DNA of 64,000 nt from Cheilinus undulatus (Eukaryota > Chordata > Actinopteri > Labriformes > Labridae). A program made the translations under genes and the position numbers. The stretch lies in the NCBI RefSeq assembly GCF_018320785.1, contig NC_054885.1, positions 9,732,421 through 9,796,420 of the forward strand. The letters are read 5' to 3'. The notes below the pieces were generated by a model. It made no database searches, was not told where the DNA came from, and worked only from the letters and a program-made list of their open reading frames with translations. Positions 1 to 12,500 of the stretch are shown in pieces; the first letter of the stretch is position 1; the number at the start of each line of letters is the position of its first letter.

Positions 1-1250
1 GCAAAAGTAGATGGATAAACCTAAGCAGGCTTGTGTTTGCAATGAAGGCAGAACTTGCGTCACCCATTCAAAGAAAAAAATTGCACTCATTCATTGGCTC
101 CTCCACCAGAGACGCTGTGCAACTCTTGCAGCATCAGCTTGCCAGTCTGGTGTCAAATAATTCATGAAGTTTGTCTTAAAACTTAGCAAAATGTCTGTAG
201 GATAAACTCAGCTAGTGCAAAAGATCTGCATTGCAGGTTGCAAAGATTTCATAGCATTCCCAGACTTGATTCAAAAGTTCAAATTCAATAACAAACTACC
301 TCTTAATTGAAAAAGTAAAGGCTTGAATATGGAAGCCCTAAAGGGACATATGCCAACTCTTGTTATGAATGACAACATTTTCTTACCTTGACTTAGATTA
401 AGTCACTATCATGAGAAAGTCATTATAGTTATCATGGGATAAGTAGGATGACTAGGAATGCTAGTGTTGGATTTTTGCTAATATTTAATATGCAGAAATA
501 TACACACATTTTTTATAGCCTAAATATTGGTTGTCTCAGCAGAAGTATTCGTATCTGCCAGTACTGATATCATGTATGTACTCAGCACCATGCATGGAGG
601 ATAAACTCAACTAATGATAAAGACTTCCATCGCAGATTGAAAGATATAGGTCATACTAGACCACCTAAAAATAAAATGTATTTTGTTGACTCATTATTCA
701 CCTGAAAAAAATTAATAATAAACTCTACATTTAAACAGTATTGGCTTGAATATGGAGGCCCTAGATAGAAGAACATACATCAGTCAGTTAAATTTTGCTC
801 TGTATGGAAAGACAAGAACTCAACTTTAATTTCATTATCAGGGAAAACCATTGTAGTTATCATTAGATAAATGAGTTGAAATCTTGAGGGAAAAAAATCT
901 TAATTTACTCATCAGAAAATGTATTAGCAATCAAGCTTTTTTTTTTTTTTTTTTTACTTTTCAGATAAATTTAAGTTGTTCAGAGTGCTTTACAAGAGAG
1001 CAGGGAAAGTGCTTGACAAAAGAAACATTGAAAGGATTAAGATACTAATTCACACCATTAGGGTCTTTGAAAATTAACAAAAGACTAAAATAGTGCAAGG
1101 TAAGAATCAAAGGGCATAACATTATAGTTCTGAATTAATAAAAATAAGTTACATTACAGCTAAGATATTACAATAAAACAACGCTAAAAACGGTTGAAAC
1201 AAATCTAGAATGATTAATTGTTTTTTAAAGGGTTATTTAAACATGTCCTC
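1..1250. repeat. Diverged tandem duplication, about 400-bp unit
   Basis: Matching landmarks occur twice in the same order: GATAAACTCA at 201 and 600, GGCTTGAATATGG at 320 and 743, and a TCANTATCA...GTTATCAT block near 401 and 827. The spacing is about 400-425 bp, so two diverged copies of one unit cover roughly 190-900. The flanks show no exon. A T run of about 22 lies at 931-955. Confidence 0.6.
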
Positions 1251-1432
1251 TTGGGGCCTCCATACTTAAAAATACCCATTGTACCTGTCCTACTGCCCAT
1301 ATTAGACGTTTCTTCCTAGGGTTGCCACAGTAACAGAATTTTGTTCCTGGATGCAGTATAAATATAAATTGAATGATACTTAAATATGTTTTCAACCCAT
1401 TAAAACAAAAGTACCTGAGAGTAAACCATTTT

Positions 1433-1605
1433 TTTTTTTCTTAAGATTTATTTTTGGCTTTTTAGTGCCTTTATTTGACAGAGGAGGACAGTGGATAGAG
1501 TCGGAAATGGGTAGACATACAACAAAGGGCCTCAGGCCGGATTCGAACCTGGGCCAACCGCATACATGAGTCGCACCTTAGACCGTTAGGCCATCCGTGT
1601 GCCCA
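1433..1605 (-). mobile_element. tRNA-derived SINE, nearly full length
   Basis: Read on the minus strand it begins with a tRNA-like head with an A-box-like TGGCCTAACGG and a perfect B box GGTTCGAATCC (1539-1549 on the plus strand). It ends in an A-rich tail containing AATAAA-like words. Imperfect target duplications flank it: AGAGTAAACCATTTT (1418-1432) and AGAGATAACCAATTTT (1606-1621). The same family recurs at 4926, 6165, 15147, 23450 and 35486. Confidence 0.85.
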
Positions 1606-2754
1606 AGAGATAACCAATTTTGATTTTCTCTTGGTTTTAATTACCAAAAACTTCTGCAAACTCCTGCACATTGACAGCATAAGATGTTGCTGATGTTTTT
1701 TTTTTGTTTGTTTGTTTGTTTTTTCAGCTTTAGCAGAGTGCAGGGAGTGATGTGCCTTTTTGGTAATTAAGACAGGACACCACTAAATATCAAGTGTTTA
1801 AGGCATAAAGGTTTTTTGCTGACTTTGTCATCTTATGATTTTTCCCTGAAGTTTAAACATTTGGTGTTTGACTGGTTTTATGTTAACACGTTTAGATTTA
1901 ATGTTCAGAAAAGGTGCAAACTACAATCTAACTAATAACGTTAGCAAATGATACCTCTCTGATAACTAATTGAATAGGTAATCATTGCTGCATAAGCTCT
2001 GTCTTTCTCTTGCAGCAGAACTGTGCTGAAACTAAAAATAAAGATCTGTGTTTTCTGTAGTTTCTAGTTTTGAAAAGTATCCCATGTAAAATCCTGACAA
2101 CCCTTGCTCTTACAGCCTAAAGTCTTAATAACCAGTAAAACAAGCTGTATGAATTTACTTGCTGTAACTGTTGAAGTTTGACATGTTTACTCTTGATAGA
2201 ACAAAAATCAAGCATGCTTTAAGGCTCTTTAAGGAGTTTTTGACGTTTTCATCTTGATATACTTGGTATCCTTTTGTGATCCTCTCAGTTCCTCGAGTAC
2301 AGTTCGTCCTCCTGCATTGTCGTCTGTTTGTGCTTGATTCTAATAACAGCACAGCTCCTGGCACCGGCTGTTCTGTCACCTACAGGCACGTGTTACTATC
2401 CACACACTGTAAACTGCAAGCAGAATGATTGGTGCCAAGTCATACGCCCACCCTTAAACTCACAATGTCAGACATGATGTCCTTGTGTACTCCCAAGTCT
2501 GAACTAATAACAGGGGTGGAAAAAAAATATATATTGTCACCTTATAACTGATCTGATTATGAAATTGCTGGTGCTACATACGCTTTACATTTTTAAAATG
2601 CTCTCTATACACAAATTTGTTCTCAGTTTGACCCGGTGAGTCTCCAAGTCACTTATTACATCTGAAATCTCATAAACCCATATGTTATTCACAATGGAAC
2701 ATACACAACATATCAGATGTTGAAATTGAGACATTTTTTCATTTCATGTAAAAT

Positions 2755-3330
2755 TTTAGCTCATTCTGAATTTAATGGCAGCAACACATCGCTACAAAGT
2801 AAGGACAGGGCCATGTTTACGACTGTGTAGCATTGCCTCTTCTTTTAACAACAGTCTGGAAATGTCTGGGGTCAGTTGTTGTAGGTTTGAGGGAGGAGTG
2901 TTGTCCCATTCTTGTCTGATGTAGGATTCTAGCTGCTCAACAGCCCTGTGCCAGATTTTGTGATATACCGAATGTTTGGTCTGGACTTCAGGAAGGCCAG
3001 TTCAGCACTCAGACCCTTCTACTGTGAAGGCTTGCTGTTCTGTTGTCTTGCTGAAATATCTAAGTCCTTCCCTGGGAGAGACATTGTCTGGATGGAAGCA
3101 TATGTTGCTCTAAAACCACAGCATTCATAGTGCCTTTCCAGATGTGTAACCTTCCCCAGCAATAGGCACTAATGCAACTCCATACCATCAGAGATGGAGG
3201 CTTTTGAACTGTGCACTGATAACAAGCTGGATGGCCCCTCTTCTCTTTAGTGTGTAGGAAACAGCGTCCATTGTTTAAAAAAAAAAAAAAAAAATCAAAT
3301 TTTGATCCTCTGACCACAGACAACAGTTTC
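2755..3330 (-). mobile_element. Degenerate Tc1-like transposon fragment
   Basis: The minus-strand translation around 3060-3230 contains SLMVWSCISAYCWGRLHIW and LEQHMLPSR, both typical of the catalytic half of fish Tc1-like transposases. The reading is broken by stops and frameshifts and no terminal repeats were found. The part at 2755-2950 may belong to a different element. Confidence 0.6.
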
Positions 3331-3560
3331 CCATTTTGCCTCAGTTCATTTTAATTGAGCATTAGCCCAGATAAGTTGTTTTTTGTTTGTTTTAGAATAC
3401 GTTGTAACTGTACACATTTGTTTGGATTTTTGAGACACCTTTTCATCTCTATGTAATAATTTATTATCACATAATATCATGAGCTATCCTGCAATTCCCA
3501 CCTTTGATAACTAGCTTTGTATTGTGCTGTGTTTGAATGAAACTTTGTTTCTTTTCACAG

Positions 3561-6500
3561 GCACTCCATGGACGACTGGTTCAGACCCTCCCTTTCTCCT
3601 TTGGTTCACTGCGGTTTGCCAGCACCTTCAAGGTAATAAAACAACTAGAACATTTGTTGTTCTGTTGCCTGAACATGCCTGCTGTCTCAGAGCTCAGAGT
3701 GTTGATCATTATGGAAGGAAGACGATGGTACTGTGTCTTTACCTTGTACCTAAAATTGAAAGTCTCTTTCTCCCCCTGTCTTTCCTTCATTGTCTTTCTA
3801 TAATAATTTAATTAAGTTTAATTTATTAATTATCTACTTGGTTAAATAAGTCTGTATAACAATGGCTAATAGTCCTTTTTAAGCATGCTCTGCCAATAAT
3901 CACGATTTAAAAACAATCACTGTATCGTCCCCTGCTCTGCTCTTGTTCTTCCACTGCCCTCTTTCTCTCCGTTCGTCTCCCGCTCGCTCGTCCGTCTTTG
4001 TCTCAGGCCGCAGATCTTGTCATCGAACGCAACCAAGCATGCAAACCCAAGCCGGACCCCTCCAACCTGGTGTTCGGGAAACAGTTCTCCGACCACATGC
4101 TGACCATCGACTGGTCAGAAAAAGGGGGCTGGGAGGCTCCTCAGATCAAACCTTTCCAGAACCTGTCGCTGCACCCGGCCAGCTCCGCCCTGCACTACTC
4201 CATAGAGGTGAGTTCACAAGCCAGATCTATGCCATTAACCTGTCTATGCCTGTTAGATATTCATACCACGATAGAGGAGTCTGAAGAAGCAGGAAGACCA
4301 CAAAAAGTTGATGAAATGCCAACAAATTCTTTCTCGTATCTATTTTGGGTGTGGAAAGTTCTTGTTTGTTTATTCACTATCTAACTACACATGACTTTGG
4401 ACTCATTTTAAGAATTAAACTGAGAAAAAAATAGCCTTTGCCAAATTTGACAACGTAAGTAAATGAATTATGAAAAGATATTTTATTTGCAGGCTTTTTA
4501 AAAACTCATCACCCAAGTGTTAACCAAAGCTGAGATCTTATTGTCTTATAAGGAACAGTTGCAGTGTAGAATCCCACATTAGGTATTACTGGTTTAATCA
4601 AAAGGCAAATGTCCTTTTTTAGAAGACTGACCTCCACTGATGTTGATTTTCTCTGGTTGGATGATTATGAAAAGAGCTTTAGAGAGGGGACTTTTTTTCT
4701 GTTGCAGATTTTATCTGCAAAGCTGGAGAGAGAAGGCAGAATACAGTGTCAAAAACCAATGTTTAAAAGGAACATGCAACCTGAATTGTTGGTCCACTGC
4801 TGCTTTACATTTGGGGTTTTGTAATGTCATGAAAGATGACCATGCAGTGCATTCCTAAAGTATTCAGATCTCACCTTTTTCAGTTTTGCTATTCAACCTG
4901 ATGCTACAGTTGTTTAAATGACTTTTTCTTTCTTTTAAGATTTATTTTTGGGCTTTTTCTGCCTTTACTGATACTTGAGTACAGTGGATAGAATCTGGAA
5001 CAGGGATGAGAGAGCAGGCCAGACTCAAACCCAGGCTGGAAGGTGCCTAGGCCACTTGCGCCCCGTAAACATTACATAAATCTTCTACACTCAGTACCCC
5101 AACCCAACCCTGCAGAGTTCAGGGACAGGATTGTCACAAGGCACAGATCTGGGGAAGGCTACAAGAAATTCTGCTGCACTGAAAGTTCCCAAGAGCACAG
5201 TGACCTCCTTAGTTCTCAAATGGAAGATGTTTGGCACAACCAGATGTTTGGATGTTTGACAACGTCCTTGGGTTTCTTGAAAGGCGCTATATAAATTCAA
5301 GATATTATTATTATTATTATTATTACAACCAGGACTCTTCCAAGAGCTGCTTGGCCAAACTGAGGAACTGGGAGTGAAGTGCCCTAGTGAGAGAGGTGAC
5401 CAAGGACCATATGGTCACTCTGAGCTCCAGAGATCCAGTGTAGACATGGGACAAAGTCCCAGAAGGACAACCATCACTGCAGCCCTCCACTGATCTGCTA
5501 TGGGTTGCACCAGCTGTGCATAAGTTCTAGTTTGAACTTAAGTTCTTACTTATGACGGAGTTTACGCTCTCCTAACATTTAAGGTGTTGCACCAGCTGAG
5601 ATAGTTTCAACTTAGGCTTAAGTTCTTACTTAAATCTTAAACCTACCCACTACTACTGGTAAAGTCCTCCGTAGAATATGGCTGTCATAGTGATAGCTCT
5701 GAGAACCGGGATAACCAGATGAGTGGCGAGGAGTTAAGAGTTTTACCAGCAATTTGGTGTCATCACTGCATTCTCCGTGATCAATAACACTTGTTTTCCA
5801 TAAGCGCAGGTAATTTCCGTCCTTCTTTTTTGTTATTTTCACATTTTTTTAAATTCTTAAATTCTGTCTTTATTGGACATTGAGTGTAGATTAATGAGAA
5901 TTAAAAATAGACCTTATGTTTGCCAGTGCTAACACTAGGTTTATTCACTCTGCATCTTTTTACCATGTTTTCTTTATTTTAGGAGTAAATGGAAAAATAC
6001 CTAACCCTTTTACCTTACCAGGAAGCATTTTCTTGTTGAAGTTATGATCATAAGTGTTAGAGAGGGCATGTTGTTGCCTGGTTAGTCAGTCTTTTTATGG
6101 TGTTAGTTTCACTAAAACTAGACTTTTAAAAATGCATGTAAACCTCTCAAAGTCAAATGGTTGCTGAGCTTAGTTGGTTGAGTAGGAGCCTTGACATAGA
6201 GGCTACAGTCCTCAGCACACTAGTTACAGGTTTGAATCCTTGCTTTTGCATGCATTCCCTCGCTTTTCTCCCATATTTCCCATCAGTCTTCAGCTGTCCT
6301 ATCTAATATAAAAGCCCTAAAAGTAATTTGAAAATGGACGACAATGTGGACAAGGGACGACTTACTCTCACCCAACAACTTCTTGCATTTCACATAGCAG
6401 ATAAGGTGCAGCTTGGGAATAATATTCAGCTTTTAACTGGAAATCTATAAAGGGCTTTGATTTAAAGTTGCTATCTAAGAGATGTGTGTCCTCCTGTTGG

Positions 6501-9500
6501 TTCACGTCTGGCTCCAAAAAATAATATGACGGACAAAATGCCAAACTTGAGACTTCCAAACATGTGTCAGAAATCCAGAGGGTTCTGCCACAGCTGCTAT
6601 GTACACCTTTTCTTACAGTTTATAGAAAAAAACACTGACAGTCTTCCTGTTTAGAGATGAATTTTTGTTTTCTCTGCAGCTGTTTGAAGGCATGAAGGCG
6701 TTCCGTGGAATCGACAACCACATCCGTCTGTTCAGACCCATGATGAACATGGCAAGGATGCACCGGAGTGCTGACAGATGCTGCCTCCCTGTGAGTTTTT
6801 CTTTGAACACTCCAAAGTCTGAATGCATTTTTTTGGCTGCTCAGCTTATTCCGCCGTCAAGTGTCATCAGATAAAAGTATTTTAACTTAAAGTTAGCAGG
6901 GTTTCAGTTTTTTCCTTTGAAAGCTCAAAGTTTTCCCAAAGTTCTTGCTAACTAAAGCAGACATCTTTTGCTTCTAAAGGAGCAGAGTTTAGTTATTTTT
7001 CCATCCCACATGCATCTCTTCTAACACAGGAAATGTTTGCAGCAAATCTTCATTCAATCCACTGTTAAATATTAAATATTTGGAGCAGGGCACAAAGCTG
7101 TATTCATAGTTTCCATTGCGAGCTGAACTCTCAATGAAGCATTAACATGAGGGTCGGGATGTGTTCGGGTAGTGTGCGAGGACTTGGCACGTTGCCAAAC
7201 TGTTATATAACATGGCAGAGGGGCTTATAGCCTCAGGGTCTTACTGTAGCCGGCCTCACCCTGCTTGCTTTAAGAATTGCAGGAATTTTAAAAAAGTTTG
7301 AGGTGAAGCAGTAAGAGGCTGCGTTGGTGAAGACAAGCTGGGATAAGATTGAAATTTAAACTTATAAACACAGATGAAAAGCTTAATATTGTGAATGTAC
7401 AATGAAAAGAGCCTGGGTGAGGATTTTAGCACTGCAGCTGTAAATCATCTAGACTCTACACACCCAGTTAATTACATCTGTAGGATTATGGTTAGCCAGT
7501 ACAATGTATTTTGCTGAGCATAATTGCACTGCTGAACAACGAACCCAAAACTAAATCACTGGGGTGTTCTTGAACTCAGTGCAGCTGCCTCCCTGGGCTG
7601 AAATTTTCAGACAGCAGACTCCAAAATTGTAGAGCATACTTTGAGAATGTGGCTCAGAATAAATGCAGATTGATGTTTACCATCACACGGTTTAGAGCAA
7701 ATAAACTCTGCATAATGCAGAGTTTGGTTCCTGATTCAGTTTAAGGTGATATTCTGTTGGATGACCCACTTTCAAAGCCCCTACTTAACATGGGCGACGC
7801 ACATAGATGGCACAAAAGTGAGAGTAATTTGCCTACTGTCAGAGTGTTATTTTAACCTCTTAAGACCCTGCATGCACATATGTAAACGTTACATTAAGGC
7901 TGTCCTACAATATAGTTACTATTTAAACTATTGGGATTTTTAAGATGATGATGCTGAGTGCCTATGGAGGTTTCAGTACTTAGCTTGAATTGTTCAGATC
8001 ATTTGGTGTTTGTGTATTTTGGGGAATTGCTTGGAAATTATCAAGTATTTTCATGGACATTTAGGGGATATGCTTGTATATTTTGAAATTTAATTGGAAG
8101 ATTTGGAGAAATTGCATGAATTTTTGGAAGCATTTTTATGAGAATTTAGGATGTTCATTCATAATTTGTTGGGAATCTGGGGGTAGGGTTGTCCTTTGAG
8201 ATTTTCATGAAAATAACAGGGACTTTCTTTGGATGTTTAGATGTTTTTGTAATTTCATTGAATTTTGAATAATCATACATTTTTTCAATTTTGCCAAGAC
8301 GTATTTTGGGGGACTGCATTGCACTGATTTGGGGAATTTCCTTGTAAATTTTTAGTATATTGCACAGAACTTTGGGGGGAATTTCATATTGGAATGTTTT
8401 GGCTTCATGGTAAATTTCAACTTAAATATTTGAGAACTGTTTAAAGAACTTTCAGTACTTCTATGACATATTTAAAAAAAAATATTTTCAATAATTTTTA
8501 CAGATATTTTAGGTAGTTTCTTCTAGTCTTTGAGGGACTTTGGGGATCTTTGGAAAGGAAAATTTCTGAGTAATCAGAGACAAGGCAGATGTTCTAACTT
8601 ATCAGATCCTACTCATTATAAATGAGTGGGAGAAACTAAAAATTCTTTACAAACAAAAGCTCGGGTTCAAGAAAAATGATCCTCAATTTGTTTTTAAAAT
8701 GTAAAAATTGAAAAAATTAAATTAAAGCCAAGTAGATTAAAAGGTGAATTTACTGAGGAGAACAGAGGGGAGGATGTAATAAGTGAGGTCTTTATTTTCT
8801 GTGTAGTTGTTTGATAAAGTTGAGCTGTTGGAGTGCATCAGGAAGCTCGTGGAGGTCGACCAGGATTGGGTTCCCTTCTCCCAGGACGCCAGCCTGTACA
8901 TTAGACCCACCTTCATAGGAACTGAGGTGAGCTCTCAGCATCAAATACTATTCAAGCTTAAGTTTAATGCCATCACAGAATCTGTTAAATGTGGTTTGAA
9001 ACCAATCCTGAATTCAGTCTGTACTGCAGTTTTAATTAACTTCCTGTTCCTTATTCCCTGTCTACACCTTTCCCTCCTCCAGCCGTCCCTCGGCGTGTCT
9101 CGGGCGGGAAAGGCGATGATCTTTGTCATCATTGGCCCAGTAGGACCGTACTTCGCCACAGGCTCCTTTAACCCTGTTTCCCTGCTGGCCGACCCGTCAT
9201 ATGTCCGGGCTTGGCAAGGGGGAGTCGGGTCCTTCAAGATGGGAGGGTGAGTTTGGTGTCTTTGGTTGCAAATTTAGCAAACATCACCTTATGTTTAAAA
9301 CTATATTTTTAATGGAACAGTCTTGAAGAAGTCGAGGTTGAAACTTAAAACTTTTGTTTTAACAGATGCTAAAATTACAAATGTGAGAACGACTGTCAAT
9401 AGGAATACCTTAAAGGGGTTTCAACCAGTCTTTGGGGCAGTAATTGATACTTACTGTTTCCACATGTGTGATACCTTTGCACTACAATACCCATAAACTC

Positions 9501-12500
9501 CTGGGAAATAAACTACATTTTGTACAGACACTTTCCCCTTAATGGCAGTTTGACTGTCATAACCAGCTGTCCCTGAGGACATTAATGAACTCTACTTTTC
9601 CTGCCATGACAGGTCAGAATATCTGTCTTACACTCCACTGTTTGGCACGGTCTAGCCCAAACACCAGCCAGCTCTGTGCCTGCTCAAGTGGAAAATCCAC
9701 ATAGTTGTTCTCTGTCCAGATCCACTGATGAATAAAAACACAGCTGTGGAGTTCAACTGTCTGAAACTTTACCCAGCAATGAGAGCATTCAGAAATACAT
9801 TAGCTATTTTAAAATGTTAATAAAATATTTTCTTTAACTCTTTACTGTATTGACCCAAACTTTGATGTAAGATCAGCATAATTTTTGTAGGTTTTATTAT
9901 TATTTTTAATAATAATAATCTTAATTTATTCTCAAACTGAGCCACAGGAAAGCAGCTTTTGTGTATTTTTGGCATGCTGTCTTAAAACATTTGGACACAA
10001 TAAAGGAAAACATACAAATTACATAATTTTGAAGTTTTGCACATCCCATTTCTGGTGAATTTGTGTCCAAATGAAATCTTAACATGCCAGTAAATCTAAC
10101 TCCAGCAATTTAAGTCAGACTTCCGTTATATGCATTTTAAAAGTCAAGTTTTTATCTGATCTGCACAATAATCCAACTTTTCTGCATGTTAACATACTGG
10201 CTAATGTGACTTGTAGGACTCCTGAAAAACAGTGGTTTCCCTGCTATGATGAGGCAAAATGGTCAAAGCAATTAAGTGGAACATGAGCAAAAATGCAGGT
10301 TGATTTCACATAAGGAACACTGTATTAGTTAACAGTATAAGACCGTTTTTCCTGCTACTTTTCAACAATCTTGTGGTTAGAAATCCCTTCAGTTTTTACC
10401 GCCAGCTCTCCTATAATCTGCTCTCCAACCACACAGCCTCTAATCACCAGTCTGTTTCCACACCAGTCTAATATCATAAAGTAAGAACCTGCTCAGCCAC
10501 GGTGCTGTTATATAACGCCGCTGAACAGCCTGTCATATAAGCCAGTGAAATCTGCTCTCATACATCAGACTGCAAGAACACACTTGAGCTATCAGGCCGG
10601 ATTTAGCTCCAGCAGCAGTCACGGGACTGAAGGGTGGATGTTACAGGGCAGACGGGCTGAGTGTAATGCTGTCGTATTTATTAAATGAGTCTTTAAGCTC
10701 ACATGAAACTGTCTGAATGGCCGTTCTATTGTCCTGAAAGAACCTTCAGTGGCCATTATTGTTTTGTTTTTAGTTTTTTCTACGTATTTAAGGGCGTTAG
10801 ACTGGATTCAGCCTGTGTGCTGTCAGAAACATGTTTTTTTATTTTACTGAGATACATAAGAGCATCACTTGCACTGTTTTTCCTCCACAATAGACTCATC
10901 AGCGCTCTCTGGTGGACAAGTTTTCTGTACCAAGATAACCCTTTCTTATTTCTTGCAGTCTCTTATACTTTCTGTGCTACAATTATCATATATACAGTAA
11001 CAAATGTATATCCTGTTTGTTAGTAGAAGATCGCAGTTTTAGATAAGAAAATTGATGCTGATATGGTATTTAGTCAATACTTTTTTACCAAATGCATCAA
11101 GAAACAAATATGTTACGTGAGGAATCCTAAAAATATCCACTATATTTAAAGAAACTAAAACCTCAGAAATGTATTTTTTACGGAACATTCTGAGAGTATT
11201 CTGACCCCCTTCACTTTTTCAGTTTTGTTATGATGCAGCTGTGGTCATAATAGTTAACTAAAAGTAACTAACTAAAACTAGATGTAAACATCATTTTAGT
11301 TAACTTAATGTAAATGAAAACTTTGCTTTAACAGTAAAAAGAAAACTCACTAAAACTGCATTAGGGAAAAAATCTCCTTAGTTTTAGTCTTTAACACTAG
11401 CATGCTGACTGACAAAAGCACCAAGAGTAAAATCGCCTGATTTGATTGAAGACAACTCCACATAATGTTAGTTTAAGGTCAACAAACAAACAGTGAACAA
11501 ACAGTGAAAAATAAGTAAATAATTAATAAAAAATCCCAAACTATTATAACCTTGGTTGCAGCCTGATGCTACAGTAGGAAAAAAACTATTTTTATTCTCA
11601 TTAATCTACACTCATTACCCAATCATGACAAAGTGAAAACAAAATTTTAGACATTTTTTGCAAGTTTATAAAAAAGTAAAAATTGAAATATCACATTGAC
11701 ATAAGTATTAAGACCCTTTTTAACAACACTTGAAATTTGTCTCAGGTTTTTCTGAAATCTAGCAGAGTGGCTGGATGGAAATCTCTCCTCAGTGCAAAAC
11801 ACATAAAAGCCCCCTTCGAGTTTGTCACCAAAAAAAAGCACCTGAAGGACTCTGTGAGACACAAGATTCTCTGGTCAGATAAAACCAAGACTGTACTGTT
11901 TGGCCTCAGTTTTAAATGTTATGTTATGTCACCTGCCCTACACCATCCCAACAGTGAAGAATGATGGTGGCAGCATCATGCCGTGGGGCTGTTTCAGCAG
12001 GAGGGTCAGGGAGACTGGTCAGTTTATACAACTGTAGCATCAGGCTGCAACAAAACAAAACACAAAAATGGAAGAGTGGGCTGAACACTTTCTGAATGCA
12101 CTTTATGTAGCCTGTTAATCTTGAAAGACATTTTTCACCTCGACAAAAAATGATGAGAAGTGGAAAATAAGTGGAACAATTTGTTTTTGTAGGAGTGTGA
12201 CAAGATCTTGGCCTTGTTTATTGTCCTCTTGGGAAATTTGTCCTGGTGCAAACAATTAGCTTCCACTTAGTCATTAAAAAACAAACAAACTTGAAAATAA
12301 ATAATCCCCATTTGAACAAATTAACACACAGGATTATCACATACAAGCTTTACAGTGCCATTTCTCATGTTGCAAAAGATCTTCACAAAACACAACATAG
12401 TAGAACTCTAAAAAGCGTACAGCCTTCCAAAATAATGAAAAAATTAGGATGCTAAGGAGATAATTTTCCCTGGAGCTTTTGGAGCGACCAGGAAGAGTGG

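Noticed and set aside
1539-1604. Possible tRNA gene with a perfect B box
   Set aside because: It is the tRNA-like head of a SINE, followed by the shared SINE body and flanked by target duplications; the acceptor stem is not convincing.
2155-2379. 74-codon minus-strand open frame upstream of bcat2
   Set aside because: No similarity to a bcat2 transit exon, wrong strand, and no splice-site support.
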